From: Hemileia vastatrix
Lineage: Eukaryota; Basidiomycota; Pucciniomycetes; Pucciniales; Zaghouaniaceae
Assembly (NCBI GenBank): GCA_030280995.1
Contig: JASXTE010000008.1
Span: 1,227,501-1,291,500 of the forward strand
Length of the DNA: 64,000 bases
Reading direction: 5' to 3'
Part shown: piece after piece, positions 1-10,271 of the stretch
How positions within the stretch are numbered: the first letter of the stretch is position 1
Layout: each line of letters opens with the position of its first letter
Made by a program: the position numbers and the translations under genes
Notes under the pieces: generated by a model
What the model saw: only the letters and a program-made list of their open reading frames with translations
The model's database searches: none
Told to the model about the DNA's origin: nothing

Positions 1-16
1 TTTGGAAAAATCATTT

Positions 17-2194
17 TCAGCAACATGAAAATGAAGATGTCTTCCCAGCAGACTAAAGAAAAAAAATCCAGCAATTAGATGAAAAGGAAAAAATGTTGAA
101 ACACCTACCTTTACCCCAGCCTCATAACTCCAATCATCAGCGTTTTCCGCTTTAAATGCCCACATGAACCAGCCAGAACCCGCTTCAGCCATAGCTGTTT
201 AACATTAGCAAATGAAAGGTTGTGACATTCAGTAAATACATACATGAATAGGGTCTACATTATCACTGTGGCAAAAATCAAGTGTACTCAACTTGTTTGA
301 ACATCGAAAAATTGTTTTAAACGACGCTTGTACTCGACTGAAAAAGTAGAACTTGATCCAGACTTTCCAGCACAGGATCCTATCCGAGTAGAGTTCGGGA
401 ACGTTCCATCATACCGGGCGCCAACTCCTTGGCTGAAATGTGATTGAGATTTCTCGTATGTCAACCAATGCAACCAAAATCTTATGGTGAACATAGTGAA
501 AGTCAAATATGCTCACCCGTTCAGTCGCGGTGCACAATCTGTAGGGGCAGGACTAAACTCTCCTACCACGGTTCTTATATTTGACTGACTTTTCTGAATC
601 GCAGGGATATAATTGCAGTAGTACTTTATACGAGCGTCATCACTCATAGCGATTTGATCAGTACTGAAAACAGTGTATATATGGGTATCTAAAGCAACGT
701 TTTGATATTGAGGAGGTTGAAAAGTGCCTTGCCAATACGACAAAGGCTGGAAGGCATCATGAATGGTGTACAATAAATTGGATTGTGGCGATCGAGGTGG
801 ATTTCTGACAATCTGGTATCCATCTTTTATACACGCTGATCAATCCTCGCTGGCCTTCTTACCATACTAAAACCTTATGAGACTCACCCATAAAATATTG
901 TTTAGCGGTCCTCAATAACTTTCCACCATCCTGAATAAAACCTGCAGGCTCATTAAGAGCCTGAATTGAGACTACAGAGCAATCTAAAAAAATAAAAATA
1001 AAAAGACCAGAAATAAACATTTAATTCATGAACAACTTACAGAACCTCAGCATAGAAATAAGAAATAAGATGATCAATAAGAAAGCATTTTTGTCACCAA
1101 AACATCCTAGCACACTCACGATATTCAGGTTTGGAGAATTCAGCTACCAACTGAGCCAAAAAAGCTTTTGTACGTTGGATGTTCTTAGGGTTTTCAGCCC
1201 ATCTCACGGGACCTTTGTGTCCCGAATTGTCTAAAGAATATTGTAGTGAAAATTTCGTTAGCCAAGGAACTGAAATCCAACCTGCTTAGTGATTTTTGCC
1301 CACCAAACCCATTCTGTGATCCTGGTACACCGTGCTACGATAAAAGAGTATCAATCATTAAATTTGAATCACAGTTATATGTTTTCCACGTACAACATCT
1401 ATCATAACCAAGAGCCCGTGGTTTTTTGCCCATTTAGCGGCTAGTTTCAAGTACTAGTAGCAATGTGGGTCAGATGTTTGAGTTTGGTGTGAGCATTAAT
1501 GGCCACTCAACTGGAAATTGGCCTTGAACATATGGCTCTCCCTCAGAAATGTCCAGCGCCCAGTACCCTGAAATGCAGATTCAACCAGTGAGAGCAATCT
1601 ATCAGTCAATCAGTACCCTTTAACAAGATTTCCGCCAGGGATACATAGGGAGTGAAGGTTAATTTCTTCCACACACCAATTGGGATACGAATATGGTTCA
1701 GTCCATACGATTTGGCGCGCGCAAAGTCAGCTTCCGTGTAAAAAGTGTCCCAATGTGCCTTCATACGCCTAGTCGCTTCTTCCCGTCTGTTACCCACCGA
1801 GTATCATTCAGCCCCACTCTTTCATGTTGTAAGCATTTTCCACCACATGAGTTACTGACCCAAGATACTGACCAAACGTCCATTCATCTACAATGTTGGG
1901 ATTTCCTGTATCATAGAGTGAAGCTTTAATCCACGGCTCGCTAACCTGTGATCCCAAAATGATGATTGTCAGAACCACACTTGAATAATTAATTGATGCA
2001 TCCAATCTTACCAGCCAACCTCCAAAATTCACTCCACGTATCTTGTTATGGGTGTAGTCGAAACACACATTTCCTTCTAAGCCATTGTTTGGAATACTAT
2101 AACGAGCAGATAAATCTGGAGGATAAAGACCCTCAGTAGGTCTACTGGCGGCAAGAAAAGCCAAAACAATCCAAGTTGCGGAGGGTGAGGGCAT
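17..2194 (-). CDS. GH5 exo-beta-1,3-glucanase, 12 exons
   Basis: Secreted or cell-wall glucan 1,3-beta-glucosidase, predicted to release glucose from the ends of beta-1,3-glucan. Exons read on the minus strand: 2194-2012, 1945-1860, 1786-1677, 1567-1512, 1453-1394, 1334-1304, 1230-1120, 983-888, 823-517, 432-293, 194-109, 52-17. All introns are GT-AG and every junction keeps phase, giving about 433 residues, a normal length for the family. The protein starts MPSPSATWIVLAFLAASRP, a plausible signal peptide. Family landmarks in order are GVNFGGWLV/SEPWI, NHIRIPIGYWAL, HGVPGSQNGFDNSG, SIQALNEP (acid/base Glu at 949-951), HDAFQPLSYW, VVGEFSPAPTDC (nucleophile Glu at 558-560; the family usually has VGEW) and GWFMWAFKAE. 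The last exon is the least certain: it adds only 11 residues and stops at 17-19. Alternative 3' splicing could extend it off the window edge. Confidence 0.93.
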
Positions 2195-2291
2195 TGGATT
2201 GAAGCTAAAAGAAGAATGTCACAGATAAAGAGCTTTGTATAATATATTTCTAAAAGAAAGGATAATCAAAGATACTAGGGAAGGTGATGGC

Positions 2292-2333
<42 letters not shown>
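2292..2333. repeat. (AAT)n microsatellite
   Basis: About 14 uninterrupted AAT units lie roughly 100 bases upstream of the GH5 start codon. This is a simple repeat in the promoter side of the gene; no regulatory role can be read from it. Confidence 0.95.
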
Positions 2334-2334
<1 letters not shown>

Positions 2335-2762
2335 GTAATATTATTGAATTGAAAAGGACAAGGCGCGAATGAAGTAAAAAGCCCAAGATTCTTGCAATGA
2401 ATTTATAGCTCTATGGCACGAATTTGATAGGAGATTAGAGTCTAATTTATTAGTGGTGAATAATTTGTAGCAGGGCTTGACCGTGTGCCTGAGTGGCTCA
2501 ACTGAGAACGCCGCCCAATTTATGAGCTGCACAACTTGGCAACATGAACGTAGATCAAACACAAAATAGAACACCCCAACAAGGTTTAGGTTTAGTGGTG
2601 CAAAGACCGTAGAAATCTACACTCAATCAACATCACACCAAAAATGAAAAATTCCAACAATTAAGAATCGAATGGTCCATCGCAGAAACCATGAGATAGT
2701 AACAACAGAGGGGAGCATCAGGTGGAGTCCAGTCATCTACTCAATCCGGAAATCATTGTGGG
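2334..2762. other. Intergenic region, no gene seen
   Basis: Short open frames exist on both strands, but none has recognisable domains, biased codon use or credible splice sites. This is the shared upstream region between the GH5 gene and whatever lies to the right. Confidence 0.6.
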
Positions 2763-2870
2763 ATGGCGGAATCACAAGAGGATGTGCCATTTTCAAGAAA
2801 TCAAGGAACATGTTTTTGTACCGCAATCGAAGGAAAGATTGATGCTTTTTTACACGCATTTACGAAATAG
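2763..2870 (+). other. Possible short first exon or small ORF
   Basis: A 35-codon frame starts MAESQEDVPFSRN and ends at a TAG at 2868-2870. It is less AT-rich than its surroundings and points toward the better exon candidate at 3418-3556. No good splice donor was found that would join the two, and no protein family is recognised. Treat it as a hint only. Confidence 0.2.
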
Positions 2871-2987
2871 TTGGGCGGACGGATAGCCAAATTTCGTTGT
2901 CAAATGCCATCTCTTCTGTCAAAAAAATCTCGAAATTTTCTAGTACATACATACATAATAAAGAGCCACAAGCTTTCTTACATTGCC

Positions 2988-3013
2988 TGTATGTATGTAC
3001 ATACATACATACT
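2988..3013. repeat. ATGT/ACAT tetranucleotide repeat, palindromic
   Basis: GTATGTATGTACATACATAC is a perfect 20-base palindrome extended by further ACAT units. A second short ACAT run lies at 2944-2957. Confidence 0.85.
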
Positions 3014-3417
3014 TCTCAGCAAAGGGTGCGTCTATTTCTTTGGTACAGCTGTAGGCGATACATCCAAACTCTGCTAGCAGGCGGATATTTTGGTTTTTCT
3101 GTAGGGCAGTGATCCAGCGACAACCTAGTATTCTAAAGATAGTAATTATGTTTATATTATACACCCTACTGTCGCGTACAACACATAAATTGATTGAGCG
3201 GTATTGTTCCTTCAAAAAAGTTGGGGTTATCATTCACTCATTGTTATTCCTCTTCAAAGTGAGGGTTAGAGTGCCTTTATTTTTTATTTTATTTTTTATT
3301 GTAAATGCTGGCGTTAGATAGTTAGAAGCTGTAAGTAAAATGATTTCATAAGCTAGGAAGTTATTGAAGTTATTTAAATACATAGTTGAATCATATGTTG
3401 GTCATTGCTATTTTTAG

Positions 3418-3556
3418 GAAGTTAGGTTATCGCTGGAGCAAATCCGGGTGGTCGCCGAATCACTGCGCTTTCTATATCATCATGGAGACAATGTTTCTCG
3501 AGAGGACTTGCGGATTATGTGTATGATGTCAGACTACATGACTTTCAATGAAATCA
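3418..3556 (+). other. Orphan exon-like segment of an unrecognised host gene
   Basis: The segment is preceded by a pyrimidine-rich acceptor (TATTTTTAG) and followed by a GTAAGG donor. It reads in one frame for 46 codons, including LSLEQIRVVAESLRFLYHH and LRIMCMMSDYMTFNEI. Mixed codon use and higher GC than the flanks make it look coding. No domain was recognised, and neither a convincing upstream nor a downstream exon was found. It may be one exon of a small host gene or a remnant. Confidence 0.35.
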
Positions 3557-3897
3557 GTAAGGGAAGAAATTGATTTCTCGTCTGGTTGTGGCTCCCGAAA
3601 GACAAGTTTGATATAGTGTCATCTTTTTCATTTTTGACTTGGAGTAACGAGGTTTGAGACAAGAAACGATGAACTTCAAACATAACCAGAAAAAATCACT
3701 CTAAAAAAAAGATGGCAGTCCGAGCATCTCCTTACTTTACTTTACTTTACTTTCTTTTTTTCTTCTTTTCTTAGTTCTGTTAATGTTCGCCCTATACTTC
3801 AAAAGCCTGTGAATCATACACCAGATCTGTAGTAGGTCGGTCTGTTGTCGAATGTCTCTTATCCCCGTGTTTGACAGAGCGAAAACTTTTGCTAAAC

Positions 3898-3954
<57 letters not shown>

Positions 3955-5371
3955 AGGACTCTCGACGCTTATAAATACTCATACTTGCTTCACTATCAGA
4001 TTTATTTCTTTGCTTCATTCTTCTTTTGGTTACAGGTTTGTGACCTGGCAGTCTTTCTCATTTCGCTTGCTTGTTTCCTTTACCAAAAACAATACACATT
4101 TCAACACATTCTAAGAACGCAACCACAAAGCAATTTTTTTTTGAGCTCAAGCAATCGGCAATGAGCTTATTGAAATTACCATTCCTTTTTATTATTTTTC
4201 ATTATTAATTATGTCTTTCTCATCCTTTTTGTGTGATTTGAATCAATCTTGTTATAATTCTTATTTCGAGTTTAAATCTCATTTATGTGAATGTGAATGT
4301 TAATATGTTAAGTACACTCGCAAATTAAGATGATGATGGGGCATAAAAAGATATAGAGTAGATAAACTTTGTATTCTTAGAATTGAGAGGAAGGAAAAAT
4401 AGGAAATGCCATCAGAAATTAACATCAAGCTTTCGTCCCTAATAATAATAAAATAAAAAAAATAAAAATAAAATCCTAGGTAAAGTTGAGATGAGTCACG
4501 AGGCAGCTTCATATTTTGTAATCCGACATTTGAATTGAATTATAAAAATACTTTAAAGAGCTTGATTTCTTTTTGAATATTTTCCAACATGAATGAATAC
4601 GTAAATACAGTCAAGTCAAACAAGCTTGCGGCTTTCCGGAAACGGCTTCCTTCTCCTATCTCCCTCAGGATATGAATCTAGGTCACCCAAATGTGAGAAA
4701 TCAGGGTTGAGGTGATCCAATGGGCTCAAAGACACAAGGTGAGATGTCTTTAAACTCACATTCTGGCGAAAAGCTAGAAGAGAAAAAAAAAAAAAAAGTT
4801 CCAAAAGCCGAAAGGTTTTCTGAATTAGCTGTACATACAATATCCATTAAGATGGGAAAGGGTTTTCTTTTTCTTTTTTTTGAAAGCAGATTGAACAATT
4901 TTATTCTTTTAACGCCTCATACAGATTAAACTTAGAAAACCGGTAAGAAGATGTTTAACTCACGGAAAAGCACAATATCTATCTTCTTCAGAGAAACTGA
5001 TGAAAATTCTCAGACCAAAAAAAAAAAAGAAAAAGAAAAAGAAAAAGAAAAAGAAGGAAAAAAAAAAAAAAAAAAAAACACTTCATTCTCTCTACAAAAT
5101 TTGACGTTCATTCCTTCTTTCTCTCCGTTTAGAATAGCTTTATGCGCATACAACAAACACTTAACACATCATAGCGAACTTTGAGAATCACCATTTTAAC
5201 ATGGCACAACAACTTCAATCATGTGCGCATCTCTCTCCATTGACTTTTTGGTATTTTGATCGGAAACCATGAGTGTGTGAGTATGTGTTTGTGTATGGGT
5301 CTACACAGCCATATCGGAAACGGTTGGTGCCATTGGAATGAGTGCACAAAAAAAGTCACAGGTCCCTATAT
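3557..5371. other. Gene-free AT-rich intergenic DNA
   Basis: Apart from simple repeats I see nothing coding. These are TTTAC units near 3729-3753, the TC run at 3899-3948, poly(A) and AAAAAG-type tracts at 4781-4798 and 5017-5080. Open frames here are translations of low-complexity sequence. Confidence 0.65.
3899..3948. repeat. (TC)n microsatellite
   Basis: About 25 uninterrupted TC dinucleotides. An open frame crossing it encodes only alternating Leu-Ser and is not a gene. Confidence 0.95.
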
Positions 5372-5985
5372 ACACACCTGACTGACTTCAGCCTCAAAAC
5401 TTCATTCAAAGACACCATGATAAATGGAAGACTTGGGGCTAGGGGTCTCAAACATGTGGTCAATTACTTCATACTTTTGTGCTAAGATATGGGCGTGTGC
5501 GTACCAGGTGGTGACTCATCATGATAAGGGGATGGATTGGATAAATGGCATAGATGTACCCAAAAAAGGGTGTGTTCAGTTACAAACACAGTGTTCAAAT
5601 ACACCTGTCCTGGGCAGTTGCATTTCAAAAAAAAAAAATTACTTCCCTAGTACCAAATTTGTGACATGTTTGAATGGCATATATGCTGATGTTTGAGACC
5701 CCCTATTATGTTCTCAAAAACAGTCTTGTTTTTAGTTGAGTATATCCACACATCACATAATTATTAAGAGGTCTCAAACATTAGCATATGCACCATTCAA
5801 ACATGTCACAAAAAAAGAAAAAAAAACCAAACTTGTCATCAGAAAATGAAATACACCTGCCCTGGACAGGTGTATTTAAACAGAATAGTTGTCCCCAAAC
5901 ATGTCTTCTTTTGGGTACAATAAGCCAGCAAAACACTTCCCTTCTTCATCATGATTAGTCAGTACTAGGTATAGACATGCCAACA
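5372..5985. mobile_element. Harbinger-derived inverted-repeat remnant (MITE pair)
   Basis: Positions 5374-5470 match the subterminal region of Harbinger element A (6770-6860), including the shared stretch ATAAATGGAAGACTTGGGG. About 5435-5702 ends in GTTTGAGACCCCC. From 5771 the reverse complement of roughly 5490-5702 returns, starting GGTCTCAAACATTAGC, with about 65 bases between the arms. The right arm contains a perfect small hairpin, AATACACCTG...CAGGTGTATT, near 5850-5877. No coding capacity is seen, so this is a foldback or a pair of MITEs in inverted orientation. Confidence 0.6.
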
Positions 5986-6502
5986 CCTAAGTTTTTCTTC
6001 ACCTATTCCATAAGGGCTAATTCATACAAGTGAAATATGTGACTTATTAGCACTTAATAAATCCCTTAATCTTCATCACCATTCACTAACATGCCACTTT
6101 CAGTCTGCCATCAGCTTGAGATTGCTGCTACTACTCTAGCCCTTGATCAAAATGGTTAATTCTGATACTGATTCCAATGCTGAAGTTTAATTGGCTTTTA
6201 TGTGTGACATGTTGGAGAGCTGTTACTTATTTTCCAGAACACCTTTTACTGGACATCAACCCTGACATCACCTTGATGTTTTTTTACAACATTTCTGAAG
6301 CTAGAAGTTAATAAATGTTTTGCACAAACTTTCCAGGATTTTCTCTTTTTATTTGAATTGATCCATGATCACCCAATTTTTAGAAATAATTCTCATTCTT
6401 TAAAAAGAAATTCAGCTATTTAAATTTCTATTATACTTTGTTGCAAGACTCTTACTCATCCTTATTTTGCATTTTTATTCCAATACAAATATGCATCATA
6501 TG
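5986..6502. other. Intergenic DNA, nothing recognised
   Basis: AT-rich sequence without credible genes or repeats separates the MITE pair from the first LTR fragment. Confidence 0.6.
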
Positions 6503-6736
6503 TGTCAGGATTAGTTCAAGTACAGAGATGTGAATAGCTTGATTAGTCAGTTGTCTAGAAGATTTTAATGGTCCAGTATGAATAGTGTTATCCAAATCCA
6601 ATTAAGTATTAAAATATAATTCAATAAAATGGTCTCAGTAATTTAATCTCACTTATTATAAATGGCATACAGCTTAAAGTTGGCAGAAAAATAGAGCTAT
6701 ATTTAAACCACTTTAACAGTACTAAAGAATATGTAT
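6503..6736 (-). mobile_element. LTR family A fragment, cut by Harbinger A
   Basis: The fragment begins TGTCAGGATTAGTTCAAG on the plus strand and stays alignable with the left end of the solo LTR at 30777 (shared CAGTTGTCTAGAAGATTTTAATGG, with substitutions around it). It therefore represents the 3' end of a minus-sense family-A LTR. It stops where the Harbinger terminus TAGGGGGTGTC begins. The remainder of this LTR is not found in the window and presumably lies beyond the right edge. Confidence 0.7.
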
Positions 6737-9101
6737 TAGGGGGTGTCAAACATTACCATATATTCCTCGAAGACTTTAGTCTCAAAACACCATTCCAAGA
6801 TACCATCATAAATGGAAGACTTGGGGTTAGACATGTCAAACATTTGGTTAAATACTTCATCAAATACTTCCTATTTTTGCAACATAACCCCAACCATAAT
6901 TCAGCCCACCAATACACACATTCCCCCAATCCAGTGTACATCAGACCCCTTTGCCCCCAACCCCACATTATCCTGGACTCCCGCTTAAATTTACATACTC
7001 ATCATCACTCTAAGTTTTTCTGTTTCTTATCTTTTATCATCACCTTATAAAGCTCATGTTTTTATTCTTTTTTCTATTTCAGTTTGTCTTATCTCAATAA
7101 ATCTTTGTCAGGATTTCACGTTCTTGTCCATCAAAGTTTACTATGCACTAATAATTTTGTCCTCTCCATAGTTTTAATTCCATTATGCCTCACCCAAAAA
7201 CCATTTCTCAAAAGTATACTCAACTAATCAAGAGTGACCTTCAGATTGTGTTCAATTGGTTGCAGACAAAATCAAATTATGATGCCTGCTTTAGCTGTGA
7301 CAAGTCTACACCTGTGGGACACCCACCTGACTCAAAAATCAGTGGGCATCAGAAAATGGCAATTGAACTAAAAAATAAAACAAAAGGTAAAATGGACTTA
7401 ACAACCAATGAAAATAAGGGAGTGATTCAAAAATTATTATTCAAAATACAAGAAAGTAAAAATGGCTTCTTCTTCTACTGGATTTGGAGTATCAGAAGAA
7501 GATTGCAAAAATGCAATCACCTCAATTTCTGAAAAACTTAATTCAATGTGCCCACTCTATCAACAGATGGATGATCTATCTCTTTGGGAAAAGAGATAAT
7601 GTAAATCCTCTACACACTGAGGATTGTCAACTACTGGGTTCTGAAATTAACTACAATTTAGACATGCCAATTGATCCAATACTCAATACACATGATTTGG
7701 AGGATTCTTCCAACAATTCTGACCACAAGCAAGATGATGCAGTTTTTGTGAGTTTCAATGGCTTGTATTAAAACCCCCCTGAAACTTTTACTACAATTTT
7801 TTTTCTTTTTCCACCTAATAACATATATACCAATCATGAACCAGACTCCAGTTGGAGTAAGTCAAGATAATATTCATGAAGAATTAGATGATGAGAGAAG
7901 TTTAGAAGATGAGCCAATCAAAACACCAAACACACTTAAAAGAAGAGCTTCAAAATATTTCGAAAATAATCAATCAAGTTCAAAATTTGTCTTATCTGCT
8001 TATGGAGAGATTGTGGAAAAGCATGAAGAAGGTAAGGCTTATTTGATTTGTTTGATTTCTATATGATTATTGTTTTTTGACTTTTCTGTAATATTTAAGT
8101 AAAACTTGTTGCATCAAAAGAAAAGGCCCAGATAGAAATGTTGAAAATGGAGTCTCAAGAGAAGTCTGCAAGCCAAGGATTTGACCTGGAAGAAAAAAAA
8201 TTCTTTCAACTTCTCAAAAAGGATGAAAACTATTGGCCAGTTTTCTAGAAGAAGGAGAAAAAGAAGGAGAAAAGAAGTGAAAACATGGAGAAGAGGGCAA
8301 CAAGGAAGGACTAATAAAATGTGGAAAGAAATAAAAAGAATAGAATAAATGAAATAATTAATAAAAGAGAGGAAATTGCAATGACAATTGTGAGTAATAA
8401 CACAACAATTACTATTGGCTCAATGGATATTATTGATCAAGTAAGAAATTTTAGTCTCTGCTTAAATATCAAGTATGATTACTAATAGACTTAGAGCAAC
8501 CTTTAAAGTATTTATATATTATTTCTTTATAGGACTTATAGTGTCACAAAAATAACAGTAATAAAATTTGTTTAAAATTGTATAATATAGTAATGTGAGT
8601 GATGACTACCAAAAGTAGAAATCCAAGACCCTCTTGTAGGCAAGGATACCGCTGAGGCGCCTCAAATGTATATAAAAAAGTAATATTAATGTGAAACAAA
8701 AGATTAAAAGAACTTAGTTAAAACATACAAATTAAGAAAAAAAATTGAAACAATAAATTAAACAAGTGAATAAATAACTATTTTTCCCACCATAAAGCTC
8801 CACAACAAGTAATTAATATAATGAGTAAGTATGTGAGTATGAAGCCTGAGAACTGTGTGAAAAAAAAATCCAAAACAGGTATTACAATAAGATGTAAAGT
8901 TTTTAATTAAAACAAATAAAATCATTTTCATACCAAAATGTATGTAATCAATTTTAATTCAGTATAAAGAGAAATTAATTAATTTTTTTAAATATTTTAA
9001 GTAATTAATTAATTAGTTTATTTGAAACAAATAATTAATTTTAATAATATAACTAATTTAAAATGATAATTTAATATTATTAGATTAAATAAGTGTTTTA
9101 A

Positions 9102-10237
9102 TGTTGGTCAGTCGTCTAGAAGAGGTAAGAAAAATAGGAGAAAAAGGAGGAGAGAAGGAGGAGGACAAAGGAAAATAAAGAAATAAACCAAATATATATA
9201 TATATTTTATTTGAGAGGGAGACAACGGTGAGCAACTTTGAGAGGTGACAAAAAATTAGATTTTATTAATAATAATATTATTAAATGTAAGGGTACTGCG
9301 CAGCAAACAATTTTAATTACTATTAGACTTAAAGCAACCTTTGATTTGTTGTATAGAATTTAAATTAGATTTGTATTACTAATAAAAAAATATAAACGTA
9401 ATAAAATGGTTATTTAATTTGTTGAGTGTGTAATAAGTGATGAGGCTACAGGGGATTATCCAAGGCCCTTTTATAGGCAATGGGTCCTCTGAAGCGCTAC
9501 TATCTTTGTAAATACAATGATTAGAATGGAATAAAACAAATATATCAAAAGAGTAAATGAAACATAAAAATATAGAGAAAAACATGAAACAAATAATTAA
9601 AACCCCAATTAAGAATCCAATTTCCCCGCCATTAATTCCCAAATCAGTAAGTGACAATAGTGAATAACTAAACAAGATTGGAAACATAGGAACTATGAGA
9701 AATATAATTCCAAACAGATGGTACATTCTGATTAAAGGACATTTTAAGTGAAACAAAAAATAATTTGACGCAACAAAACAAGCAATTAATCTCAATTTAG
9801 TCCAAATTAATTTATTTGTTTTTTCTAACACAATTAAGGGTCAAAAGAAGCGTCCTTAATTATTGTTTAGTATCATATGAGAGGTATTATTTAATATATA
9901 AATTTAAGTAATTAATTTAAATATATTATAAATCAATTTTACACTTGTAATTATAATATATGTTTTTTAATTAATTAAATATAAATTTATAATTATTAAA
10001 TACATAAAAATGCGCCATTATTTGTAGAATATATTATATTATGCTCAATTTAATTGTATATAAAAATATATATAACCAATAAATTTAATGTAACACTTGT
10101 ATATAATAAAATTCTTATATAATTTCATTATGCAATAAAATATTAAGTTATATTCATTAAATACAAGTCTTACCCACTCTTTAAGGTTTTATAATTTATA
10201 TATCATTTACTGGACTCCTGGAATAGCCTGGCTGACA
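9102..10237 (-). repeat. Gypsy-1 3' LTR
   Basis: The plus-strand sequence starts TGTTGGTCAG and ends GGCTGACA. In element sense this is TGTCAGCC...CCAACA. It is 11 bases longer than the partner LTR because of a small purine-rich indel near 9145-9170. A 150-codon hydrophobic open frame in element sense lies at 9379-9831. Confidence 0.93.
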
Positions 10238-10248
10238 CTCCCTCACTC
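10238..10248 (-). promoter_or_regulatory. Gypsy-1 polypurine tract
   Basis: GAGTGAGGGAG in element sense immediately precedes the 3' LTR start TGTCAGCC. The same position in gypsy-2 and gypsy-3 reads GGGTGAGGGAG. This is the expected plus-strand DNA synthesis primer. Confidence 0.8.
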
Positions 10249-10271
10249 TAAAAAAAACAATAAAAAAAATG

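Noticed and set aside
2470..2545. tRNA-like stretch (GTGTGCCTGAGTGGCTCAACTGAGAACGCC)
   Set aside because: It resembles the D-arm region of a Leu/Ser tRNA, but there is no matching acceptor stem and no GGTTCGA-type T loop downstream.
5017..5080. Lys/Glu ORF over the AAAAAG tract
   Set aside because: A low-complexity purine run; no gene-like flanks.
9102..10237. Treating the gypsy-1 LTR ORF as a host membrane protein gene
   Set aside because: It lies entirely within a mobile LTR and exists twice because of LTR duplication; at most it is element-encoded.
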